Below, piece after piece: positions 16,714-25,342 of a stretch of 55,225 nucleotides of DNA (position 1 is its first letter; each line of letters starts with the position of its first letter). Under the pieces are notes generated by a model. It was given only the letters and a program-made list of their open reading frames with translations, did not search any database and was not told where the DNA came from. The translations under genes were made by a program, and so were the position numbers. The stretch spans positions 1 through 55,225 of the forward strand of contig CAMCXK010000009.1 of NCBI GenBank assembly GCA_945883435.1. Direction: 5' to 3'. Source of the stretch: Chthoniobacter flavus (GTDB lineage Bacteria > Verrucomicrobiota > Verrucomicrobiia > Chthoniobacterales > Terrimicrobiaceae).

Positions 16714-18489
16714 TTGACGGCCGTTGAGCGGAAGCGCATGGTGGAGGCGCGGATCACCTCCTCCTTCGGATGGCGAATCATTCACTGGCTGGGCTCGTTG
16801 CGTCTGGCTTTGTTGTTGCTCGCAACCATTGCGATCGCCTGCGCCGCAGCCACCATCGCGGAATCCGAGTTCAGCACGAAGATCGCGCAGGTGTATATTT
16901 ACAAAGCCCCTTGGTTTCTTGTGTGGCTGGGCGTGCTGTGTGTGAACCTTTTCGCTGTCACCCTCACCCGGTGGCCATGGGAGAAGAAACACACCGGCTT
17001 CATCGTCACCCACTATGGAATTATCCTTTTGCTGGCGGGAGCCATGGTAGGCCTGCATACCGGCTTTGAGGGCAATGTGACACTTCATAAAAACAAGCCG
17101 CCGGAGCGCAAAATTACTGTCAACCGTAGCATCATCCAAGTCGAGAGTCCGGGCGACACGGCCCTTTACGTCATGCCATTCGACGCTGCGGCCACGCGTC
17201 CAAGCCCCGGTAAAAACCGTGTGTTCGAGGTCCCGAGGACCGACCTTCGCATCGTCGCCGACGATTTCAGCGACAATCTAATCAAGGAGGAGTCGCTCGT
17301 GCCCTCGGATTCCGGCACGGCAGGCATTCTCCTGCGCCTCTCCAGTGCCCGTTTGAACCAGACGATCGACTTTCCCATGGTTCTCGCGCCGGGTCAGGCA
17401 TTGGAAAAGGACTTCTTTGGCCTGGCGCGGTTGACGTTTCAATCCACGCTGCCGGCCCCGAAACCGCCCGGTGGCACGGAAACCCAGATGGTTTTTGGAC
17501 GGTTCGCGCCGGTGGTGCAGCAGGCTGAAAAGTCCTCCGGGGTCTCGGTTTCCTTGAGCGCCGACGGATCGAAAGTTGTCATCTCCTCCGATAGCGACTT
17601 GGCGGCCACCTATCTGCGCGAGGAAATTTTCAAAAAGCCCGTCTCGCTCGCTGGAGCGGTGGTGACCGTGGAGGATTATTGGCCCGACTTTGAAATGCGC
17701 GAGGGCAAACCCGCCACCAAATCCGCGGACCCTCTCAACCCCGCCATTCTGGTGCGTGTCCAGACTCCGTTGGAATCCGGCGGATTGCCGCAGCTTGCGC
17801 TCGCTCCCGCGCAAGGCGGAGCCCGCTGGCAGCTTCAAGGCCGCGACGGAGGCACCTTGGCCTCGGGACTTGCGGTGCCCGGGAAATCCTTTGCAACGGG
17901 TTGGGCGGATTGGCAGGCCGAGGTGGTCGAGTCTTTCCCGCAAAGCGCCGTGCGGACAACTGTCGTTCCGGGTCCCCCGCTTGCGAAGGGGGAAACCGGG
18001 GTGCCCGGTTTCCGAGCCCGTCTGGTGTCGCCTGCCATTTCCGATGCTCCCCCGCGATGGGTTCCCAGCGGAGAAGTCACCGCTCTGACCGACGGACGGA
18101 ATGTTGTGCGCGTGGGCTACGGGCTGGAGCTTCGCCCGGTTCCTTTTACCATGCGGCTTCTGGATTTTGAAGTGCCCCGCTACGAGGGAACCGAAACGCC
18201 TTCAAATTTCATTGCCACCATCGAATTTCGCAACAACGCCACAGGGGAAACCCAAACGGGCACCGCCCGTATGAACCATCCCGCAGGATTCCCGGGCACG
18301 CTGTGGGCAAACCTCTCCGGCATCAACTACAAATTCTCGCAAGCCGAGTGGAACCCGAAGGACCTCGGCGAAACCACCCTTCAAGTCCTCTACGACCCGG
18401 GTTGGTTGCTCAAGTGGCTTGGTTCCCTCGCCATCTGCGCCGGGATCACCATCATGTTTTATCTGAAACCCCGAAACCGCTCCGCATGA
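16714..18489 (+). CDS. resB: Cytochrome c biogenesis protein ResB
   Basis: About 591 residues. The N-terminal part has the ResB pattern: a transmembrane helix after GSLRLALLLLATIAIACA, a second one at WFLVWLGVLCVNLFAVTL, and a third at THYGIILLLAGAMVGL. A large extracytoplasmic domain follows, then a final helix near the C-terminus (WLGSLAICAGITIMFYL). With CcsA it forms the system II haem-delivery and cytochrome c synthase complex. A perfect AGGAGG at 16702-16707 sits six bases before an in-frame TTG at 16714, so I choose that over the ATG at 16675, which lies upstream of the ribosome-binding site. The stop overlaps ccsA as ATGA. Confidence 0.87.
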   Translation: MTAVERKRMVEARITSSFGWRIIHWLGSLRLALLLLATIAIACAAATIAESEFSTKIAQVYIYKAPWFLVWLGVLCVNLFAVTLTRWPWEKKHTGFIVTHYGIILLLAGAMVGLHTGFEGNVTLHKNKPPERKITVNRSIIQVESPGDTALYVMPFDAAATRPSPGKNRVFEVPRTDLRIVADDFSDNLIKEESLVPSDSGTAGILLRLSSARLNQTIDFPMVLAPGQALEKDFFGLARLTFQSTLPAPKPPGGTETQMVFGRFAPVVQQAEKSSGVSVSLSADGSKVVISSDSDLAATYLREEIFKKPVSLAGAVVTVEDYWPDFEMREGKPATKSADPLNPAILVRVQTPLESGGLPQLALAPAQGGARWQLQGRDGGTLASGLAVPGKSFATGWADWQAEVVESFPQSAVRTTVVPGPPLAKGETGVPGFRARLVSPAISDAPPRWVPSGEVTALTDGRNVVRVGYGLELRPVPFTMRLLDFEVPRYEGTETPSNFIATIEFRNNATGETQTGTARMNHPAGFPGTLWANLSGINYKFSQAEWNPKDLGETTLQVLYDPGWLLKWLGSLAICAGITIMFYLKPRNRSA

Positions 18490-20081
18490 CCCAACTCCGC
18501 CTCGCTCTCGCCTTGTTCGCAGCCTCCCTGCTGACGGCCTCCGCGCTTGATCTCGACCGCCTCGCCTCCGTCCCCATCCAAGAGGGCGGGCGCAAAAAAC
18601 CGTTCCTTGTCTTTGCCGAGGAATCGGTGCTCGGTCTCACGGGAAAATCCAAACTCGACCGGCAGGGGGTCCGCATCGACGCGCTTACACTCACCGCCTC
18701 GCTCTGGCTCACGCCGGTGGGCTGGGAGGATGAGGCGATCATTCTTGTTTCCAACAAGCCTTTCAAAGAGCGCCTTGGACTTGATGCCTCGCGAAAACTT
18801 TTCAGCTACCGCGAACTCGCCGCCAGCGCCCCCTTGCGTGACGCCCTGCGCGATGTGTCCGCCCTGCGGGCAAAAAATCCCAAAGCCCAACTCGACACGG
18901 CCCAGCGCGAAGCCTCCACCGTGGGCATGCGCCTCGCTGTTTTCGAGGGCCTCGTGAGCGGTCGCCTCGTGACGCTTCTACCCACCGGCGCGGCGGCTTG
19001 GTCGCCTCTTTCGGAGTTGGATCCGGCGCTTGCCAAGCTCCGTGACGGCTTCCGCGACCAAAACCAGTCGCTTTTCGATCACGGCATTTCCGACCTGCTT
19101 GCCGAGCAATCCCGCGAAGAGGCGCGTTTTCAAGCCGACCCCGCAAAAATCGCCGTCGAATTGGCCTACCAGCGCCTGCACCCTTTCCGGTGGGCGTGGA
19201 TTCTTTACCTGATCGCCGGCATCGGGCTTCTGGTCCTGCCGGGTCGCGCCGGGTATGTTTTCGGCTGGTCATTTGGCCTCGCCGGCTTCCTGCTTCAACT
19301 CGCGGGCTTCGTTTTGCGCATTCTCATCTCGGGCCGTGCGCCGGTGACCAACATGTATGAATCGGTGATCTGGGTGGCCTTCGGCACGATTTTCTTCGCT
19401 CTCGTTTTTGAAGCGATCTACAAAAGCCGGTATTTCCTCCTGGCAGCGGTGCCTGTGGCGGTGGCCTCGCTGATTCTGGCCGATACCCAACCGGTCATCC
19501 TCGACCGCTCGATCACGCCACTCGTTCCGGTTCTTGCCGACAACTTCTGGCTGACCACCCACGTGCTGACCATCACGCTCAGCTATGCGGCTTTCGCCCT
19601 CGCCTTGGGAGTCGGTCACATTGTGCTCGGCCAGTCGATTCTGGGCAAAAAATCCTCGCCGGCGCTTCACAACTATCTTTACCGGACGCTCCAGATCGGC
19701 GTGCTTCTCCTCGCGATCGGAACGATTCTCGGCGGTGTGTGGGCCAATTACTCCTGGGGCCGCTTCTGGGACTGGGACCCAAAGGAAACCTGGGCACTGA
19801 TCGCCCTTCTGGCCTATCTCTTCCTGCTTCATGGCCGCATCGCCGGCACTTGGGGCGGCTTTGGAATGGCGGTCGGTGCCATCATCGCCTTCCAATGTGT
19901 CATCATGGCATGGTATGGTGTGAACTTCGTTCTGGGCGTTGGCTTGCACAGTTACGGATTCGGAAGCGGCGGTCTTCCCGGGGCGGTGGCCTTTGTCCTT
20001 GTCGAACTCGCTTTCGTGGCGCTCGCCGTTGTTCTGCGCCGACTTCGCACCCCGGCAAAATCCTCTGCCGTTGCGGCGTGA
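18486..20081 (+). CDS. ccsA: Cytochrome c biogenesis protein CcsA/ResC with N-terminal extracytoplasmic extension
   Basis: A 531-residue membrane protein. The haem-handling WWD motif is WGRFWDWDPKETWAL starting at Trp424, and conserved His residues flank it (TTHVLTITLSY, GLHSYGF). It partners ResB in system II cytochrome c maturation. The C-terminal ~300 residues are the standard CcsA core of about eight helices. The N-terminal ~220 residues begin with a signal-like helix (LALALFAASLLTASA) and continue as a soluble, probably periplasmic, domain that typical CcsA proteins lack. The ATG at 18486 overlaps the resB stop. Confidence 0.9.
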   Translation: MTQLRLALALFAASLLTASALDLDRLASVPIQEGGRKKPFLVFAEESVLGLTGKSKLDRQGVRIDALTLTASLWLTPVGWEDEAIILVSNKPFKERLGLDASRKLFSYRELAASAPLRDALRDVSALRAKNPKAQLDTAQREASTVGMRLAVFEGLVSGRLVTLLPTGAAAWSPLSELDPALAKLRDGFRDQNQSLFDHGISDLLAEQSREEARFQADPAKIAVELAYQRLHPFRWAWILYLIAGIGLLVLPGRAGYVFGWSFGLAGFLLQLAGFVLRILISGRAPVTNMYESVIWVAFGTIFFALVFEAIYKSRYFLLAAVPVAVASLILADTQPVILDRSITPLVPVLADNFWLTTHVLTITLSYAAFALALGVGHIVLGQSILGKKSSPALHNYLYRTLQIGVLLLAIGTILGGVWANYSWGRFWDWDPKETWALIALLAYLFLLHGRIAGTWGGFGMAVGAIIAFQCVIMAWYGVNFVLGVGLHSYGFGSGGLPGAVAFVLVELAFVALAVVLRRLRTPAKSSAVAA

Positions 20082-20097
20082 CCCCTGCATTTTCCCT

Positions 20098-20125
20098 TTG
20101 ACACGATCCGCCCATCCACTAATGT
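20098..20125 (+). promoter_or_regulatory. Candidate promoter for the tRNA-Thr/tuf operon
   Basis: A perfect -35 hexamer TTGACA (20098-20103) is followed 16 bases later by TAATGT (20120-20125), a weak -10 box. Transcription would start near 20132 and run through the hairpin at 20150-20197 into tRNA-Thr at 20262. It lies 17 bases after the ccsA stop. Confidence 0.45.
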
Positions 20126-20149
20126 TCCCGTCCCTGCGGGCTCTGAGAG

Positions 20150-20197
20150 ATGACGCACACCACATCGCGAACCCCATTGCGATGTGATCTGCATCAT
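20150..20197 (+). repeat. 19-nt-arm imperfect inverted repeat upstream of tRNA-Thr
   Basis: The arms 20150-20168 and 20179-20197 are complementary at 16 of 19 positions, including a perfect inner 8-bp block (CACATCGC with GCGATGTG), around a 10-base spacer. No U-tract follows. It could be a leader hairpin of the tuf operon transcript, a regulator binding site, or a structure ending ccsA mRNA. Confidence 0.6.
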
Positions 20198-20261
20198 CAC
20201 TCCTTGTCGCAGCAACACGAAAACGGTTGATGAATAAAAACGCGGATACACACCGCCCAAC

Positions 20262-20337
<76 letters not shown>

Positions 20338-20381
20338 CCATCACCGCCCCAAAAAAACACAAATCCAACCAACAATCCCAA

Positions 20382-21566
20382 ATGGCTAAAGAACAATTCC
20401 AGCGCAACAAACCGCACGTCAACATCGGCACCATCGGCCACGTCGACCACGGCAAAACCACCCTTACCGCCGCAATCACCACCGTGCTTGCAAAATCCGG
20501 CAAGGCCCAAGCGAAAAAATACGACGAAATCGACGCCGCTCCCGAAGAAAAAGAGCGCGGCATCACGATCAACACGGCCCACGTCGAATACGAAACCGAC
20601 AACCGCCACTACGCCCACGTTGATTGCCCCGGCCACGCCGACTACGTGAAAAACATGATCACCGGTGCGGCCCAAATGGACGGCGCCATCCTCGTGGTAA
20701 GCGCGGCGGACGGTCCGATGCCCCAGACCCGTGAACACATTCTTCTGGCCCGTCAGGTCGGGGTGCCTTCGATCGTCGTTTTCATGAACAAAGTGGACAT
20801 GGTGGACGACAAAGACCTTCTGGAACTTGTCGAAATGGAAGTGCGCGAACTCCTCAGCAAATACGAGTTCCCGGGTGACACGATTCCAATCATTAAAGGC
20901 TCGGCCTTGAAAGCCCTCGAAGGCAACGCCGACTTCGAAAAAGAAATCCTCAACCTCATGGCAGCCGTTGACGAATACGTCCCGCAGCCCGAGCGTCCGA
21001 AAGATATGCCCTTCCTGATGCCGGTCGAAGACGTGTTCAACATCGAAGGCCGCGGCACCGTTGCTACCGGTCGTGTGGAACGCGGAATTCTCAAAAAAAT
21101 GGAGGAAGTCGAAATCGTCGGTCTTCGTGACACCAAGAAGACCACGGTCACGGACATCGAAATGTTCCGCAAGCTCCTCGACAGCGCCGAAGCCGGTGAC
21201 AACGTGGGCGTGCTCCTCCGCGGCACCAAGAAAGAGGAAATCGAGCGTGGCCAGGTGATCGCCAAGCCCGGCACGATCAAACCCCACCGCAAATTCAAAG
21301 CCGAAGTTTACGTCCTCTCGAAAGACGAGGGCGGACGCCACACCCCGTTCTTCACGAACTACCGCCCACAATTTTACTTCCGCACGACCGACGTGACCGG
21401 AACCGTGAAATTGCCCGATGGCGTGGAAATGGTCATGCCTGGCGACAACGTCTCGGTGGAAGTCGAACTCATCACTCCGATTGCGATGGAGAAAACCATC
21501 CGCTTCGCGATCCGCGAGGGTGGCCGCACCGTGGGTGCCGGCCGCGTCGCTGAGATTCTCGACTAA
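20382..21566 (+). CDS. tuf: Elongation factor Tu
   Basis: A 394-residue translation GTPase that delivers aminoacyl-tRNA to the ribosome. The P-loop [10 protein letters not shown], the switch segment [13 protein letters not shown] and NKVD are all present and canonical, and length is normal. The start at 20382 gives [20 protein letters not shown]; a longer frame from 20328 runs back into the tRNA and is rejected. It is flanked by tRNA-Thr and tRNA-Trp, the arrangement seen for tufB in many bacteria. Codon choice is strongly biased to C-ending codons, as expected for a highly expressed gene. Confidence 0.98.
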   Translation: MAKEQFQRNKPHVNIGTIGHVDHGKTTLTAAITTVLAKSGKAQAKKYDEIDAAPEEKERGITINTAHVEYETDNRHYAHVDCPGHADYVKNMITGAAQMDGAILVVSAADGPMPQTREHILLARQVGVPSIVVFMNKVDMVDDKDLLELVEMEVRELLSKYEFPGDTIPIIKGSALKALEGNADFEKEILNLMAAVDEYVPQPERPKDMPFLMPVEDVFNIEGRGTVATGRVERGILKKMEEVEIVGLRDTKKTTVTDIEMFRKLLDSAEAGDNVGVLLRGTKKEEIERGQVIAKPGTIKPHRKFKAEVYVLSKDEGGRHTPFFTNYRPQFYFRTTDVTGTVKLPDGVEMVMPGDNVSVEVELITPIAMEKTIRFAIREGGRTVGAGRVAEILD

Positions 21567-21599
21567 CACGCACCCTGCCACGGGTCGGACACTCTCCGA

Positions 21600-21672
21600 A
21601 GGTCAGTAGCTCAATTGGTAGAGCAGCGGTCTCCAAAACCGCCGGTTGGGGGTTCGAGTCCCTCCTGGCCTG
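21600..21672 (+). tRNA. tRNA-Trp (anticodon CCA)
   Basis: Cloverleaf with acceptor AGGTCAG/CTGGCCT, D-arm GCTC/GAGC, anticodon stem GCGGT/ACCGC with loop CTCCAAA, and T-arm GGGGG/CCCTC. The anticodon is CCA. No CCA end is encoded (TGGC follows). It sits between tuf and secE, a widely conserved position. Confidence 0.96.
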
Positions 21673-21689
21673 TGGCACAACGCCCCTTC

Positions 21690-21905
21690 ATGTTTTCCAA
21701 AATCCGCAAGTTCACCACCGAGGTCCGGGTCGAACTCTCGAAAGCCCAGTGGCCATGGGATCCCACCCAAAAGGGATTTCGTCGCTACAAGGAACTCACC
21801 GATTCGACCGTCGTGGTGTTCATAGCCATGCTGCTCCTGGGCGGCTACATCGCGTTTTTTGACTTTGTCCTGATCAATGTGGTGGGCTTCTTGACCCATC
21901 CCTGA
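21690..21905 (+). CDS. secE: Preprotein translocase subunit SecE
   Basis: A 71-residue single-span membrane protein. The amphipathic helix KFTTEVRVELSKAQWP precedes the transmembrane segment (TVVVFIAMLLLGGYIAFFDF), the minimal SecE architecture that clamps SecY. The start at 21690 follows tRNA-Trp by 17 bases; a longer frame extends back into the tRNA and is discarded. It is followed 27 bases later by nusG, the classical secE-nusG pair. Confidence 0.95.
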   Translation: MFSKIRKFTTEVRVELSKAQWPWDPTQKGFRRYKELTDSTVVVFIAMLLLGGYIAFFDFVLINVVGFLTHP

Positions 21906-21932
21906 ACTCTCCCTCCCCCCGATCCGTTTTTT

Positions 21933-22496
21933 ATGCCACTCGCCCCGAAAGACCAATGGTTTGTTGTGCACGTCCTCTCCGGCCAAGAGCAAAAGGTGCT
22001 TGATAACATCCAGCGCCGTATTGTGACCGATGAGATGGGCGATCATGTTTTCGAGGCATTGATTCCCACCGAGCGGGTGCAGGAAATCAAACGGGGCAAA
22101 AAAACCGAATCCACCCGCAAATTTTTCCCAGGTTATATCATCGTCAACATGCACCTTCTCGATGAAAACAACAAACTCATCGATAAAACCTGGTATTTCA
22201 TCAAAGACACCCCAGGCGTGCTGGGATTTGCCGGCACCAAGGATGCTCCCATCCCGATGCGTCCCCGCGAGGTGGATGCCCTCCTTGCTCAGGTCCGCGA
22301 CCGGGAAGACACAGTCACTCCCAAAATCCACTTTGAAATCGGCGACAAGGTCAAAGTGGCCGATGGACCTTTTCAAAACCAAAACGGGATCGTCGAGGAA
22401 ATCGACCCGGAGCGCGGCAAACTCCGTGTGTCCGTCAGCATTTTCGGCCGCGATACCCTGGTCGATTTGGAATACTGGCAGGTCGAAAAAGCTTGA
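21933..22496 (+). CDS. nusG: Transcription termination/antitermination factor NusG
   Basis: A 187-residue protein with an N-terminal NGN domain (QWFVVHVLSGQE, then FFPGYIIV) and a C-terminal KOW motif (FEIGDKVKVADGPFQNQNG). NusG links RNA polymerase with Rho or with the ribosome via S10. It is the last gene of the tuf-secE-nusG block here: a terminator-like hairpin and tRNA-Met follow instead of rplK. Confidence 0.97.
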   Translation: MPLAPKDQWFVVHVLSGQEQKVLDNIQRRIVTDEMGDHVFEALIPTERVQEIKRGKKTESTRKFFPGYIIVNMHLLDENNKLIDKTWYFIKDTPGVLGFAGTKDAPIPMRPREVDALLAQVRDREDTVTPKIHFEIGDKVKVADGPFQNQNGIVEEIDPERGKLRVSVSIFGRDTLVDLEYWQVEKA

Positions 22497-22497
22497 C

Positions 22498-22533
22498 CTG
22501 CGGGGGGAGGGTATGGCTCTCCCGCGCTTTTTT
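22498..22533 (+). terminator. Terminator after nusG
   Basis: A GC-rich stem formed by GCGGGGGGAG and CTCTCCCGC, with a short loop and one bulge, is followed by a run of six T at 22528-22533. It begins immediately after the nusG stop and probably ends the tuf-secE-nusG transcript. Confidence 0.65.
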
Positions 22534-22599
22534 CCGCTTCGGGCGACCGATTGCAGCTTGCCCCTTCATGCTCGATCGTTCACAACAAACCCCTCTCCC

Positions 22600-22672
22600 G
22601 GGGGCATAGCTCAATGGTTAGAGCAGGCGGCTCATAACCGCTTGGTTGTCGGTTCAAATCCGGCTGCCCCCA
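22600..22672 (+). tRNA. tRNA-Met (anticodon CAT)
   Basis: Cloverleaf with acceptor GGGGGCA/TGCCCCC, D-arm GCTC/GAGC, anticodon stem GGCGG/CCGCT with loop CTCATAA, and T-arm GTCGG/CCGGC. The paired first acceptor position argues against an initiator tRNA. A CAT anticodon could also be tRNA-Ile read after lysidine modification; the gene alone does not settle this. No CCA is encoded. Confidence 0.93.
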
Positions 22673-22727
22673 AATCCGGCAGGGTCTTGCGGACACAGGG
22701 TTTTTCCTGCACTTTGATTTTGCCGAC

Positions 22728-24632
22728 ATGACCCCGACCGAAACGCAACTGGCATTTGAGCGCACCCGCGCCCGGATCGAGTCGAATTTGGAGAAAATCT
22801 CCCGCCTCTCCCAATCGGAGGTTTCCCCCGCTGCGTTTTTTCCGCAATTTTTGGAATGGGCCGCCGACAGCTTGAACGCGACGGGCGCTGCTTTCTGGAT
22901 ATGGGAGAACAACGAGCCGCGCTGTGTGGCGGATTGGAAGGGTGCCACCTCGGGAGCAGCGGATCATCCTTCCCAGGCGCGTTGGATCGATGCGGTCGTG
23001 CGCCGTGTTTTTGAGTCCTCCCGTCCCCATATCGTGGCTGCCTCCGAAGGCCAAGAGGTCGAGATCGACGGCATCTCGAATGCCACGCCCCATCCCTTTT
23101 TCTACCACCCGGTGGTCGCCGGAGACCGTCCCGCCCTCGTGCTGCAAATCTGGCTTCCCGAGGCGGGCGATCCTCGCACCTACAACGATATCATGGCGTT
23201 CATCGCCCGGTTGTGCGGCGAGGCCGTGCAATTCGTTCGCTCGCGGCAATCGTTGAATCTTACCGATCAATTGCGAAAAGCGGGGATTCGTTTGCGCTAC
23301 GAAGCCGAGTTGGTGGGGCAATTGGAGGCATCCCGGCTTTATTCCCTCGGGGCCAACTATGCCGTGGACCTTGTCACCAGCGATATCGCCTGCCTTTTCA
23401 GGCGTTGCGGCGACGGGTGGCGCTTGGAATCCGCCAGCAATCAGGAGGTCGTGGATGCCAAAGCCGTGCGATCCCGCGCGCTGGCCGGCTTGGCCCGTTG
23501 CCTCCCGGAGAACACGGAAGGGGGCCAAAACTCCACAATGCCCGAACTCGAGGCTGCCGGTCTCACCTCGGTTGTGTGGGTGCATTTTTCCACTTGCCCG
23601 GAAGCGGGCCTCGACGGCCTTCTTCTGGCCGGGCGCCACACCGGTCCGGCGTTTTCTCCCGATGAAACGCGCGTTTTGAAAGAAACCGCCACCTCGCTTG
23701 CGAAGGCGTTGGATTCGGCTTCGCAGATCCAATATCTTCCCCTGCGTCCACTGAATCTCGCGTTCGCGCGTTCGCTCAGGGCATGGTCCCAAAACCGCCG
23801 GGCCCGGTTTTTTATCTGGGGACTTCTGCCCATCCTGCTTGTGGGCGCGGTTCTGGCTTTTCCCTTCCCCTGGCGCGTGTCGGTCGATTGTTTTCTGGTG
23901 CCGAAACGCAAAGTTTCGGTGGTTGCCGAAACATCGGGCAAAATCGTGTCGGTGCCGGTGCGGGACGGTGATCATGTCCTCCCCGGCCAGGTGATCGCAA
24001 AGTTGGACGATGCCGACCAATCCACGCAGCTTGCCGTTCTGCGCCAGCAACTCCTCCGCGCGCGGATCGAAATTGCGAAGGCCCAGTCCACCGGTCAGGA
24101 GGCGGATCGCAAAATTGCCGAAATCCAAGCCCGGCGCGAGGAGGAGGCGATCCGTCGATTGGAGTATTTGCAATCCCGCTCCGAGTTGCGCGCGCCCTTG
24201 GCCGGCATAATTTTGACAAAAGGCCTGAGACACCGCGAAGGGGAGGCGATCGAGTCGGGACGCGTTTTTTGTGAAATTGCGGCGGATGGTGGTTATGACC
24301 TCCAGGTGGATATTCCTCAAGACCACCTCGGGGTCTTGCTGTCCGAACTCCGCAACGGGCGTTCGCTTCCGCTGGACTTTTTGTTGCATGCCCATCCCTC
24401 GACGCGCCTCTCCGCGTCTCTTGCCGGAGAAACCGCTGTCTCCCAACTGCCGGAGGCCCGTGGAACCTCGACTGTTTTCACCGCGCGGGTGCCGTTCCCC
24501 GGGAACGCTCTTCCACTTGATGCCTTGAAGGCGGGCTACTCCGGCAAGGCCAAGATTTTATTGGGAACCCGCCCTTTGGCTTGGATTTGGTTTCATCCCT
24601 TCCTGACCCGCCTTCGCACATGGACATTGTAA
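22728..24632 (+). CDS. GAF-like/HlyD hybrid membrane protein of an M50-associated export-like system
   Basis: A 634-residue protein. The first ~350 residues are soluble and look like two successive GAF-type sensor domains (about 30-170 and 200-340). One transmembrane helix follows (IWGLLPILLVGAVLAFPF, about 363-380). The rest is a HlyD-type adaptor: a lipoyl half-motif SGKIVSVPVRDGDHVLPGQV, a coiled-coil helical hairpin rich in Gln, Glu and Arg, and a second lipoyl half (ELRAPLAGIIL). The end overlaps the next adaptor gene by 13 bases, and the third gene is an M50/HlyD fusion. No transporter ATPase or outer-membrane factor is adjacent. Domain assignments are by eye; function is unknown. Confidence 0.65.
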   Translation: MTPTETQLAFERTRARIESNLEKISRLSQSEVSPAAFFPQFLEWAADSLNATGAAFWIWENNEPRCVADWKGATSGAADHPSQARWIDAVVRRVFESSRPHIVAASEGQEVEIDGISNATPHPFFYHPVVAGDRPALVLQIWLPEAGDPRTYNDIMAFIARLCGEAVQFVRSRQSLNLTDQLRKAGIRLRYEAELVGQLEASRLYSLGANYAVDLVTSDIACLFRRCGDGWRLESASNQEVVDAKAVRSRALAGLARCLPENTEGGQNSTMPELEAAGLTSVVWVHFSTCPEAGLDGLLLAGRHTGPAFSPDETRVLKETATSLAKALDSASQIQYLPLRPLNLAFARSLRAWSQNRRARFFIWGLLPILLVGAVLAFPFPWRVSVDCFLVPKRKVSVVAETSGKIVSVPVRDGDHVLPGQVIAKLDDADQSTQLAVLRQQLLRARIEIAKAQSTGQEADRKIAEIQARREEEAIRRLEYLQSRSELRAPLAGIILTKGLRHREGEAIESGRVFCEIAADGGYDLQVDIPQDHLGVLLSELRNGRSLPLDFLLHAHPSTRLSASLAGETAVSQLPEARGTSTVFTARVPFPGNALPLDALKAGYSGKAKILLGTRPLAWIWFHPFLTRLRTWTL

Positions 24633-25342
24633 GAATCCTGATTGTTTTGACCCTTGCCCTCCTGCCTGCCGCCGCGGAATCCCCTGCCGGCCTGAGGGTC
24701 GATGGACTGCTGGTGCCGGTCGAGCACGCCCGCATCGCGAGCCGCGCCCGCGGTTTGATTGCCAATGTGGCCGGCGAGGGCGAGCGGGTCGCGAAAGGCC
24801 AGCCGCTCTTGGAATTGGAAAAACGCATGGAGGAGCTCCAAATCGCCCAGCAACGCCAATTGGTCGAACTCCGCACTCTCGAGTGGGAATCCCATCGCGA
24901 ACTTCTTGAGAAAAAAGTCGTCGGCAAAAACGAGGCGGAGCAACGCCGGGTGAGCCTGGAAATCGCCCGGAGCCAATTGGAGCAAACCGAACACCTCCTC
25001 GAGCAACGCAGTGTGCCCGCTCCATTCGATGGTGTCGTGGTCGAGCAGCTCCGCAGGGTGGGGGAGGCCGTGGAGGAATTCACACCGGTCGTTCATTTCG
25101 TGAACCCCGCCGTTTTGCACTTGGAGGTTTTTCTCCCTGCGGATCATGCCCCGCGCCTTCGTGAGGGTCAGCGCGTCGCCGTGGAAGCGGGCGGCGCGTT
25201 TGAAGGCACCGTTGAAAAACTCACGGGCACCGTGAATGCCGCCAGCGGGGAATTCAAGGTGCGTGTCCGGGTTCCGAATGCGGATGGACGTCTCCTTCCT
25301 GGAACCACCGCCACTGTGGTCTTTCCGCTGGATATGCCGTGA
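24620..25342 (+). CDS. HlyD/RND-type periplasmic adaptor protein
   Basis: A 240-residue protein with a cleavable signal (IVRILIVLTLALLPAAAES). Lipoyl half-motifs (ARGLIANVAGEGERVAKGQP and VPAPFDGVVVEQL) flank a short coiled coil, and a beta-barrel domain (LHLEVFLPADHAPRLREGQ) completes the membrane-fusion-protein layout. Such adaptors bridge inner-membrane transporters to the outer membrane. It is smaller than typical adaptors. Its start lies inside the end of the previous gene and its stop overlaps the GTG of the next one (GTGA), so the three genes are coupled. Confidence 0.85.
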   Translation: MDIVRILIVLTLALLPAAAESPAGLRVDGLLVPVEHARIASRARGLIANVAGEGERVAKGQPLLELEKRMEELQIAQQRQLVELRTLEWESHRELLEKKVVGKNEAEQRRVSLEIARSQLEQTEHLLEQRSVPAPFDGVVVEQLRRVGEAVEEFTPVVHFVNPAVLHLEVFLPADHAPRLREGQRVAVEAGGAFEGTVEKLTGTVNAASGEFKVRVRVPNADGRLLPGTTATVVFPLDMP

